The notes under the pieces were generated by a model. It was not told the DNA's origin. It saw only the letters and a program-made list of their open reading frames with translations, and did no database searches. A DNA stretch of 10,579 nt from Lunasporangiospora selenospora (lineage: Eukaryota; Mortierellomycota; Mortierellomycetes; Mortierellales; Mortierellaceae): positions 1 through 10,579 of the forward strand of contig JAABOA010000574.1 in NCBI GenBank assembly GCA_015680635.1, written 5' to 3'. Both the position numbers and the translations under genes were made by a program. Shown here one piece after another: positions 1 to 7,108 of the stretch. How positions within the stretch are numbered: the stretch's first letter is position 1; each line of letters opens with the position of its first letter.

Positions 1-100
1 CTGAACTGTGTTTAAGCTGACTAAAAAGGAATTATCCTCTGCACTGCGGTTTGTTATTTGCAGTGCAGCACTGTAATTAGACATTTCCACCGAGGGGGGG

Positions 101-476
101 GGTTGCTATTTAATGCGTGGCAACCCACCGAGTTAGTACGAAAACCATTTTTTTGTGCAAGTCCCAACTGCCTCTGGAGCCAACCAGTCCAATGGGCTCC
201 CCCTACCTTTGAACTCCATTCTCATATCCCTCTTCTAAGAGTTATTCAGAAAAAATGCGAAAAAATGAATCTAGAGTATTGACAAGGCTCTCATTTGCTT
301 GCTATCGATGGTAGTGACCATTGTGTACCACATGGCAAAGTATCAAGTAATGGGACCCCGAACTGGAGCCTCTGGGGCACAAAAATGAAAAAAGCGGCGT
401 CCCACTAACTCCATGTAACCTTCTCGTACTGACTCCATGTAAAAGATAGAGGGTTACCACGTATTGAATAGCAACC
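101..476. repeat. Diverged inverted repeat, arms 101-126 and 451-476
   Basis: The 26-base arm at 101-126 is matched in reverse complement at 451-476 with 23 of 26 identical positions. All three differences are transitions. Weaker similarity runs inward: GAGTTAGTACGAAAACC near 130-146 resembles the reverse complement of about 418-434, and CATTTTTxxGTGC near 147-160 resembles the reverse complement of about 377-387. The right arm is longer because an 11-base unit, ACTCCATGTAA, occurs twice (408-418 and 432-442). The spacer has no coding signal. This looks like an old repeat inserted twice in opposite orientation, or one element with inverted ends. A run of nine G lies at 94-102, just outside the left arm. 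Confidence 0.6.
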
Positions 477-809
477 TGGCTGTCAAATAGATTTATTCGT
501 ACCGAGGAGTAGCAGGCTTTCCTTTTTACTCAGTTGGTAGACGAGACTGACTTATGTAGGCCTGCAAAATTCTAGAAAATGGGGCCCTTCCTCTTTACAC
601 GACGTTAGTAGGACGCCGTTCTTTTTTTGCTTTTGTCATATGGAGCACGATAGTCATTGTAATTGACTGTAAGCAAAAGGCTGCCCTCCCCAGACTTTAT
701 GTTTACGTTTATCTTGTTTTTTTCTGAACAACTCTCAGGAATTCAACGTGAGAGTGGCAAAACCATGAGTGAGAAAGCCCATTGGACAGATTGACTCCTG
801 AGGCAATCG
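169..809. repeat. Second diverged inverted repeat, arms 169-256 and 717-809
   Basis: Read on the minus strand, about 809-717 aligns with the plus strand at 169-256. Shared blocks include TGCCTCxGGAG, GTCCAATGGGCT and GAGTTxTTCAGAAAAAA, with a few indels in the middle. Small open frames cover both arms, and both can be read to end in HSHxxxLRVxQKK, but the frames differ at the other end of the arms. The similarity is therefore better explained as DNA-level repeat than as a conserved protein. This arm lies directly inward of the 101-126 arm, yet its partner at 717-809 lies outside 451-476. The two pairs therefore do not nest as one simple inverted repeat. Confidence 0.55.
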
Positions 810-892
810 AAGATCGGGGCGTAATGACTTTGAAGTGAGAGGCAGAACGGTGACAAAGGGTGCACTGATTATTTTTTTGCTCCTTTTCCATA

Positions 893-932
893 CCTCGCTT
901 GCCTATCGCCTCGCTTGCCCATCGCCTCGCTT
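893..932. repeat. 16-bp tandem repeat, 2.5 copies
   Basis: The unit CCTCGCTTGCC(T/C)ATCG occurs at 893-908 and 909-924, followed by a half copy at 925-932. The full copies differ at one base. A short CATAACAT doublet follows at 944-959. No gene overlaps the repeat. It is a local minisatellite with no visible function. Confidence 0.85.
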
Positions 933-1239
933 AAACACCTCTTCATAACATCATAACATCCTTATCCATCATCGTGCTATTTTACAGTCGCTTGTCACTC
1001 CACTTCACCCATTTGAGATCTCTTGCTTGTGTGCCAAAGGCAGGTGCTCTGGCTTACAAAGAAGGAACGGGATGTCCGACAACATGGAAGAGATGGTGGC
1101 AATTTAGTTGTCACTCTCCAGTTCTATTATCTATTCGGATTGTCTACTCACTACACATCACTTTGCCTCGCAATGACTACTTTACCATCTCACCTGATCG
1201 CCATTTTCTATGTGTATGTGTGCTGTCAGCCAACAACAC

Positions 1240-1353
1240 CTAGTGTTTCCCATGAGTCGAGTTGAGTTCATGAGTCCAAAAAGGCTCCGACTCAACTCAA
1301 AATGAGAGTTGAGTCGAACCGGTGAGTTGGTGAGTCGAGTTGAAGAACACTAG
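1240..1353. mobile_element. MITE-like element with internal hairpin
   Basis: A 114-bp unit is bounded by perfect 8-base inverted ends, CTAGTGTT (1240-1247) and AACACTAG (1346-1353). Inside are repeated GAGTCGAGTTGA-type words: 12-base direct copies at 1254-1265 and 1332-1343, and a perfect 11-bp hairpin pairing 1288-1298 with 1306-1316 around a 7-base loop. It has no coding capacity. Short inverted ends beginning TAGTGTT plus dense subterminal words resemble non-autonomous hAT-type elements. I could not find a convincing 8-bp target duplication, so the family is inference. Alternatively CTAG itself is a 4-bp target duplication and the ends are only TGTT/AACA. Confidence 0.5.
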
Positions 1354-2190
1354 CTACACGCATTTCGACATAATTTCCAGCCTGGCGGTTCTCTCACGAG
1401 CAAAGGTAGATGAAAAAGATAGTGACAAAGCTACAACTAGTCAGATAATCATTTATTAATATTTATTTGTTACTTTACTGACCTATTCACTACAGGACGA
1501 TTTGCGTAAGACCTTGAATAGAGTGAGAGGAAACGTTCATCTCGATATGAAGATTTGATTGACGCAAAAAAAAAAAAAAAAAAAAAAACGACAACAAAGG
1601 AAATCAACAACCAAATCTTCGATCACCTCCAAGAAACCTAGACATCCGACTGACATCTTTGCTATATCCATACGGTCCAAGATGTAATGTGTCGCCGATT
1701 AAGAAGTTCAGACTAGCGCACAGCTGCTATTCGAATTACCACAGTGGCAGAGTTAAAAGTGTTGCGAATCTCATTAAAAAGTGCTTATTTTATCTGCAGC
1801 AAGACACAGTTTTTTTTTTTTTTCGAACATGGGCATTTCTATGCCCTCTTCGCAATCGCTAAACAAAAGAAAATGTTGCTAGGCTAGTTTATTTTCATGT
1901 GGAAACATCTAGTCAATAGCGATCTGGCCTCTTTAGCTCCAGCAGAGTGTATCGGAGTAACTTCGTTCCCTGCCGACCGGCGACGATGGTGGTCTTCAGA
2001 TTGGCATTGATTGCCATGCGTATTGGCTTCATGTACCCATACTTTTGGTGTTGCAGTCTCTAGCTACTACGAGGAGCACTGTACTGTAGTTCCTGCTAAC
2101 TCGTATTTTCGTGCATCTCTTCCCACTTTAAATTTGCAGCAGTCATCCACACATGACGACAATTGATCATGTCAACTGCACTTCTTGTGA
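1354..2190. other. Gene-poor stretch
   Basis: No reading frame here has convincing protein-like content. The stretch contains A-rich DNA, a run of 23 A (1566-1588) and a run of 14 T (1810-1823). A 67-residue open frame at 1659-1862 (+) ends in residues encoded by the T run and flanking sequence and resembles no family I know. The region separates the MITE-like element from the decayed gene that begins near 2191. Confidence 0.5.
1549..1620. repeat. Imperfect inverted repeat enclosing a poly-A tract
   Basis: GAAGATTTGATTG (1549-1561) pairs with CAACCAAATCTTC (1608-1620), 12 of 13 bases in reverse complement. The loop contains 23 consecutive A at 1566-1588. The poly-A could be a retroposon tail or a simple homopolymer. 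No target duplication was recognised, so neither reading is preferred. Confidence 0.5.
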
Positions 2191-3046
2191 CAAAGAGTCC
2201 GGCAAGGAGTATGTTTCATTCAAGAGCTTTTCATACATCGTGGCTTCATTGACAAGGACAGTGTATATGAGGCATACCAATCACTCATCATGCCCACACA
2301 TTCGCCAGAGACGTAAGACAAGGCTCTATTAAGCTTATCGGGCTTTTCGACAAAGATCTGAAGATACTTTCTGGGCAGATCGTAGGTTGCATGTGACAGA
2401 CCGTTTGCTACTTTTCCACAGCACAACAGCTTCGAAAGAAGCAGGACTATCGATTCAAGAGTCTAGTTTCTGAGAGGCAATAGCAGGTATCAAACGATAC
2501 CCGCCTGAATCGCTGAATGACGAATCTCTAGAGGTGATTGAAGGTCCCGAAAGCGAACCGGAAAATGATCCAAAGATCGGCTCTTCTGTCAATGGAATGT
2601 CCCTCGTTGTTTCTCTTGTTTTTCTTTACATCATCTAATGATATATATTATAGATACCTCGTCGTATCGTGTTCTGTACTCCATGAAGCAACAACTTACG
2701 TCGTTCCTCGATGATCCTGAGTGAGCATTGCAGACCTAGCGACACTTTCTTTATCAGCGACATCAACAATAACAGCATCGCCGTCAAAATCGTATGCTCT
2801 TGGCATCACCGGTACATTTGAGTACGCCTCATGTGCAGATTGTTCGTCAGTATAGTCTCAGCACTTCTCGTTGTTCAAGCGCTAATGTTAGCCATCGAAC
2901 ACTGCTCTACCAGCTGGCCAGAAACGCCCACGTGAACCTTACGGCAAATTGAACCCACAGCTGAAGAGGTGGTCATTGATCTGTCCAATACATACAAGAA
3001 TCGATCGTTCAACTCGGCCCCTCATGGGCTCCTTGAAAAGCAATAG
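2191..3046 (+). pseudogene. Decayed coding region, family not recognised
   Basis: Several segments on the plus strand read like protein but are broken. About 2191-2312 is open and includes FIDKDSVYEAYQSLI. At about 2312 the reading must change frame to 2313-2393, which contains IKLIGLFDKDLKILSGQ. That frame has a TGA at 2394-2396 and is then open to a TAG at about 2481. About 2474-2600, in another frame, includes YPPESLNDESLEVIEG. The segment 2957-3046 includes EEVVIDLSNTYKNRSF and ends at TAG 3044-3046. A CTAAT branch-like site followed by TATTATAG (ending 2653) may be a relic splice acceptor. The order and common strand suggest one degraded gene, possibly from a transposon or an effector family. 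No domain was recognised. Some segments may be chance open frames. Confidence 0.35.
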
Positions 3047-3072
3047 AAATCGTAAGAAGGTATAAAAAGATA

Positions 3073-3078
3073 TTTATT
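3073..3078 (-). promoter_or_regulatory. Candidate polyadenylation signal for Crinkler-like copy B
   Basis: Minus-strand AATAAA lies about 80 bases beyond the stop codon at 3158, in AT-rich DNA. Position and sequence fit a eukaryotic poly(A) signal. Fungal signals are loose and the upstream gene is broken, so this may be only a relic. Confidence 0.3.
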
Positions 3079-3742
3079 TGGTTGTTTTGAGGGTGCGAGA
3101 GGAGAGACCTAATCAAGGCAGCTATGGTTTTGGCCTCTCGATGTCTAGTGAATTGCTTCAATGATTGGGATTGGGGTAGTGACCGTATTTGGGAGCAACA
3201 GAGCGGTGGGCCTCACTCCTCAACTGTGACAAAAGCCATACGATCTTCCTGAATATCAATTTGATATCTTCCTCGTTACACTTGTCGTAATCGATTCTGT
3301 CTGGAAGCATGCTTGCTCTACAATCCATAGATCCATCCATATGTAACTTGCACTCGAGGAAAGCCCACCTTTCAGAATCCGTGACAATGCCAAAGGTCAT
3401 TCGAGGCTCTTTTCCCTCTCCTTCTTCAACACTATCCCATTTACGCCTGGACTTCCTATAATTCATAGTCGCCTCCAGCAAAAGAATATTCTGAGCATAT
3501 CCTTGATTGAAATATTCTTTTTTGACCTGCGTCACGCTCAAAGAGAGGTCTCTATCTTTCTTTGAATTCACGGAGAATTCAGTTGATCCTTTCCCTCGCG
3601 ATCCGGAGAGACGTTGCTGAGATACAAGATGGAGATCTTTTTTGAATAGGTGCGTTGCTGCGGCCAAAAACAAAAACACCATGAGCGACTTTGTAGTCTT
3701 ATTTGCAGTGTTTAGGTCCAAACCCTTCGCCTTCATTGCAAC

Positions 3743-3756
3743 GTCCTTGGTCCTTG
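3743..3756. repeat. 7-bp tandem duplication causing a frameshift in copy B
   Basis: GTCCTTG at 3743-3749 is repeated at 3750-3756 (CAAGGAC twice on the coding strand). Before it, the upstream frame encodes the 'DDLAPF' part of the C-terminal domain. After it, the downstream frame encodes the 'TTKSL' part. Copy A has both parts in one frame. Seven bases is not a multiple of three, so this duplication by itself accounts for the frame change. Confidence 0.85.
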
Positions 3757-4231
3757 ATGAGGTCATCTAGAATTACCGTTTGATGTGGATCCAGTTGAGC
3801 TTGTTGGATATTGTCAAATGGGGCGAGGTCATCGATACCAGGTTCATCAGCCGTTGGGAAGCCAAACGACCTAGAGACGTCCTTGAAAGTCCAATCGGCA
3901 AAACTCTTTGGTGCCATCTCTAGACCAATAGAGATTTCGGTATTTTTTAACTGGGCAGCTTTTCGAGGTGACCATTGCATGTCCTTGTTGCTATTGAGGC
4001 ATATTGTGGATGTTGGCTTGGATTCCCTGTTTTTCAAGACCAATTTCAAGTCGGTTCGTTTGTAATCAGAACTAAAATTCCAGGTCCAAAAGATGATAGT
4101 CCACAACTCATCCAGAGTCGCCGTTTTCTCGTTGACCCACCAGGGGATCCTGATCTCCGACCACAAACCCTCCATCGGGCATGAGGACAAAGGTTCTTTA
4201 GCATGACATTGTACGGTGGACATGTGCAGAG

Positions 4232-4314
4232 CTGATACTCCAGCCGTGACCCATTGGAAATGATAAGATGTTTTGCCAAGGTAGGATAGTTAAAAACGTA
4301 AAAAGATTCACTAC
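4232..4314 (-). other. Predicted intron of copy B, after the header domain
   Basis: Minus-strand GTAGTG donor after the header's IIVEPLSQLR, and an ATCAG acceptor 83 bases on. Splicing in phase 1 joins the header frame exactly to the long open frame that encodes the linker and C-terminal domain. A TTTTTAACT stretch is a weak branch candidate, rather far from the acceptor. The position and phase match the intron predicted in copy A. The 83 bases are also open in the upstream frame, so a non-spliced reading cannot be fully excluded. Confidence 0.5.
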
Positions 4315-4637
4315 CTCTCAGCTGCGAGAGTGGTTCGACAATGATGTGAATTGTCTTCTTGGCTGGTTGCTCATCAAAGATGTCAGAGATGATGTCCGTC
4401 GGGGAATCACTCCACTCTCGCTCAGGTGAATGGGTTTTTTGGTTGTGTTCGATGGAATGGAGATGCGCCAGAGTTTAAGCTCGTCAGCATCGATGTACTA
4501 AAGGCGTTGGATATCTTGGCTTTGATAACATCTTTGAGGTCAGTAACAAATTTGTTGGAGGGAATCTCCACAGCGAATGCATTGGCTACTGTCTCTCCAT
4601 CGGCCAGACAGAATAGGCTCAAGTCGTTGATGAACAA

Positions 4638-5366
4638 GGTGGAAGTGGAGCATATCAAGGCAGAGGGGAGGCACTTGGCCGGAATCACAAGAACGGAACG
4701 CAGGAAGGCTCTGTTTCTCTATCGCATGTCAAATAATGCTTAGCAACCCATTTATATGTTGCAGGCACAATTTCACTCTTGTAGCACCCAAAGTTTGTTA
4801 CTGGCAACCTGTCAAGATTAAACGCACACACCCGTCGCACGGCCTGCAGAACAGTAGGCAAACGACGATTTCTCCCGTCATTCTAGCTGTCTGCAAAGCC
4901 GAAAACGACAGGTTCGTCAATTTTGAACGCAAGTAGTGCATTTTGATGATTTTTGACTTTTATGGAAGGAGGATCCAATACTAGACTTTGCTTGCATTTT
5001 CTAGCGTTCTAATGTTTAGCAGTTCTATCTCAATAGCTCCAGCAGAAGCGACAACAGCAGCAGTGGTGACAAAAAGGGTCATGGGTGGAGATGAGAGCTT
5101 CAGACTATTTTATACTTGCGGCAGAATCAAAGCGGCTCAAGGAAGCATTCAAAAAGTGCCCGGGGCAAACGACAGCTCAAACGACTCGCGAAAGACACTG
5201 CTACAAAAGAGCCAAAAACGCCAGTTTTATATTATGAAAAGATCGAACAGCCCATCTGATCTTCAAGAGCTACTTGAGAAGCAAAAGAGTTATGATAGCT
5301 TGGTTGTAAAGACCAACTACAGGTAAAGTTGGGGTTGAAGGAGAGGCGGAAGGATTAGACCCTAGA
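4638..5366. other. Spacer between the two Crinkler-like copies
   Basis: No supported gene. A plus-strand frame with its first ATG at 5012 runs to 5326 (104 codons). It has no recognisable domain, and another frame at about 5125-5260 looks equally protein-like (contains RQLKRLAKDT). The two may be relics of a further gene or chance. No poly(A) signal for copy A (which ends at 5367) was seen here. No clear promoter for copy B was found upstream of 4637, consistent with that copy being dead. Confidence 0.4.
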
Positions 5367-6930
5367 TCAGATCGGGTTCGGTTTCATCCTCTTGATCCTT
5401 GGCGATGTGGGGAGGAGCTCGTTTTTCATTTGTGACCAAAGCCATGCCAACTTTTCAAAAACCGATTCGACGTCTTTGTCCATATCCGCATTGTAGTCGA
5501 TCTGGTCGCTTAGCATGGATGCCTTGAATGACACTGTCTTGTCCTCATGTTGCGTGCACTCAAGGAAGGCCCATTTCTCGGAGTCCGTAACAATCCCAAA
5601 GGACTTGTGCTTCCTCGGGGGCTCCTTATCCTTGCCTTTTAATTTGCGCTCTCGCTCCCTCAATGTCAACATCGCCTCGAGCTGTACCATATTCCGAGCA
5701 TATCCATTCCGGAAATCACCCCTTTTGACTATTGTTACTCCCGAGATATATTCTCCATCTTTCCGCGAGGTCACCAAGCAATCGACCGCCTCATGCCCCC
5801 GTCGCCCAATAAGTCCTTGCCGATTTAAAAGAAAAAAGTCGCCATCGAATAGCCTTGCTGCAGCAAACAAAAATGGAGAGATGAGAAGTGACTTGGTTGC
5901 CCTATTTGCATCGACAATGTTCACAATTCCTGCCCTTGAAGAAACCTCGTAGGTAAGCGATTCTAACATTGATTTTTGAAGGTCTGTCTCCAGTGGTGTC
6001 GATAGAATACCAATAAATGGGGCTAGATCCTCGATATCAGGGTAGGCCGAGACAGGGAGTTGATACTCAGCACAGACATCTGAGAAAGACCATCTAGTAA
6101 AGCTCCTAGCTGACGACCTTAGATGGATGGTGAGCTTGGTACTCGAAGATGCAATGGCTTCTTTGAGCAAATCACGCAGGTCACTATTGCAGGTTATGAG
6201 CCTTGACTTGCGCCGGTGACCGCACTTCACGAACAGAGGCATGTGGACTGATCCGTTATCAAGACCTAAACAGTGCTTTCAGATACTCTTCCTCAGAGTA
6301 GACAGAGTCGTTGTTTCCTTTGCTGGCCAGATGAACCTGCCCTGCTCTTCCTCTTCTTCTTCCTCCTGCTCTTCCTCCTCTTCCTCCTCTTCATCGTCAT
6401 CGTCACTATAATAATAAAAGTCGTTGTCTTCTTTTTCTTCCTCTTTCTCCTCAATCTTCGAGTCGTACTTGACGACAACTTCAAAATCTTTAGCATTGTA
6501 AACAGGAGTGTCTTGACAAGGGTGCAATACACGATTTAGTACTGGTGGCTAAACCCCAACTGGCTCTGCAAGTGAACAGGCAGCGAAATTAGTGTGTACC
6601 TGACGGAGATTGCTGGACCAAGATTTGGATTCTCTCCCTTGACAGTCCCCAATTAACGACATGACGGAATCCATCTGTTGGGTTGAGCTTCGTTGGAGAT
6701 TCAATCTCGCCAAGGATGATTGGTTTGTGCTTTGTTTCCAAAGTAACAGGAATGGAAACGTTCCAGAGTATAAGCTGCTCAGCATTGATGTTGGCAAAGG
6801 CATCTGGCCTTTGGACCTTGATGCGATCTTGGAGATCGCTGACCGCCTCGTTTGATTCCATTAGAATAGGAAACGCGTTGGAGGCTGGCTCTCCATCAAC
6901 AAAACAGAGCAGGGTCTTGTAATTGAGCAT
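5367..6930 (-). CDS. Crinkler (CRN)-like effector (copy A)
   Basis: Crinkler proteins are modular effectors with a ubiquitin-like N-terminal header and a variable, often enzymatic, C-terminus acting in target cells or nuclei. The header (exon 1, 6930-6600, about residues 1-110) shows LLCFVDGEPASNAF, SDLQDRIKVQ, AEQLILWNVSIP, IILGEIESPTKLNPTD and IQILVQ. The ATG at 6930 is chosen because it lies ten residues before 'VDGE', as usual for the family. A predicted intron (6599-6542, phase 1) leads to a linker with a 40-residue Glu/Asp-rich tract. An in-frame TGA (6281-6279) then precedes the C-terminal domain (6242-5367). A 39-base intron (6286-6248, GTATCT...CAG) would remove the stop and keep frame, giving about 488 residues. 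Otherwise the gene carries a nonsense codon or slippage in the acidic repeat. The C-terminal domain includes WSFSDV, DIEDLAPF, GVTIVKRGDFRNGYARN and FGIVTDSEKWAFLEC, and resembles a PD-(D/E)XK nuclease pattern with altered key residues. It has no obvious secretion signal, as is common for fungal Crinklers. The header is near certain; full gene integrity is moderate. Confidence 0.75.
6248..6286 (-). other. Possible 39-base micro-intron of copy A
   Basis: Minus-strand GTATCT donor, TTGATAAC branch-like site and ATCAG acceptor. Removing these 39 bases deletes the in-frame TGA at 6281-6279 and keeps the reading frame into the C-terminal domain. The length is short for a fungal intron and the splice-site strength is modest. 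The alternative is a true nonsense mutation. A third option is a frame slip in the acidic tract, because a neighbouring frame (containing SVYSEEEYLKALFRS) is also open here. Confidence 0.35.
6310..6470 (-). repeat. Acidic low-complexity linker (GAA/GAG-rich)
   Basis: The coding strand is GA-rich and encodes a tract of Glu and Asp with DNDFYYYSDDDD in its middle and nearly continuous Glu to its C-terminal side, followed by GRFIWPAKE. Triplet-like purine repeats are prone to slippage. This bears on whether the downstream stop at 6281-6279 is a genuine end. No comparable tract exists in copy B. Confidence 0.8.
6542..6599 (-). other. Predicted intron of copy A, after the header domain
   Basis: Minus-strand donor GTACAC directly after the header's ILVQQSPS, acceptor CCACCAG, 58 bases. 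It is phase 1 and joins the header frame to the frame that includes CQDTPVYNAKDFEVVVKYD. Unspliced, translation stops within three codons of the header. Earlier acceptors (at 6566 and 6549) give stops or the wrong frame. The only CTAAT branch-like word lies too close to the donor, so the acceptor choice rests on frame and on the match in position and phase to copy B. Confidence 0.55.
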
Positions 6931-7108
6931 TATGGGATGTAGTGTCGAGTTTGGTATGGTTTAGAGTGAAAGGTCAATCGGGCACCCATGGATGAGAAAC
7001 TAAGCAGACATTGTTGTGGTCTGTAGGAAATATTATTTTGATCGAAAAAGAAAATTAAAAAAACTCATCTAAGGAAAAGGAGAGCCTTCCAAAGGCGCCA
7101 AGGGGCAA
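6931..7108. other. Short spacer between CWH43 and copy A
   Basis: These 178 bases must hold both the CWH43 3' end and the copy A promoter, as both genes are on the minus strand. An AT-rich stretch lies at about 7028-7068. No strong AATAAA or TATA box was recognised. The copy A start context on the coding strand is CCCATAATG. Confidence 0.5.

Larger units (their letters stand above)
3158..4637 (-). pseudogene. Crinkler-like effector pseudogene (copy B)
   Basis: This is a degraded paralogue of the gene at 5367-6930. The N-terminal part (about 4637-4315) has Crinkler header hallmarks: LSLFCLADGE, then TDLKDVIKAK, ELKLWRISIP and KKTIHIIVEP. Crinkler headers are ubiquitin-like translocation domains. 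A likely phase-1 intron (4314-4232) follows, then a Trp-rich linker including IRIPWWVNEK and LDELWTIIFWTW. The C-terminal domain (about 3990-3158) includes SFADWTFKDV, VTQVKKEYFNQGYAQN and FGIVTDSERWAFLEC, all matched in copy A. Breaks: the codon aligned with copy A's start ATG is TTG (4637-4635); one base appears lost between 'NAF' and 'IDADELKLW' (near 4505); a net loss of about ten bases changes frame near 4395-4420; and a 7-bp tandem duplication at 3743-3756 shifts the frame inside the C-terminal domain. Four independent lesions make a functional product unlikely. The Crinkler assignment is firm; the nuclease-like reading of the C-terminus is inference. Confidence 0.8.

Noticed and set aside
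58-282. Open frame sharing an HSHxxxLRVxQKK ending with a minus-strand frame at 709-891
   Set aside because: The shared part follows from the inverted DNA repeat. The reading frames disagree over the other half of the alignment, so it is not a conserved protein.
520-560. tRNA-like stretch containing CTCAGTTGGTAGA
   Set aside because: It resembles a D-arm/A-box, but no matching B-box, acceptor stem or T-arm was found nearby. It could be a SINE relic at most.
893-932. Short regularly spaced repeat considered as a CRISPR-like array
   Set aside because: The copies are directly adjacent with no unique spacers, and the setting is a eukaryotic genome. It is a minisatellite.
4046-4279. Minus-strand frame continuing the copy B header without splicing (contains FNYPTLAKHLIISN upstream)
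   Set aside because: It overlaps the linker frame that leads into the conserved C-terminal domain. The splice model joins header and linker in frame and matches copy A, so the unspliced frame is less likely, though not excluded.
4988-5326. Plus-strand frame of about 110 codons between the Crinkler copies
   Set aside because: It starts at a non-ATG codon (first ATG at 5012), has no recognisable motif, and a neighbouring frame looks equally protein-like.
6273-6539. Plus-strand frame rich in Leu, Phe and Val that looks like a membrane protein
   Set aside because: It is the complement of the GA-rich acidic linker of copy A. CT-rich DNA always reads as hydrophobic residues.
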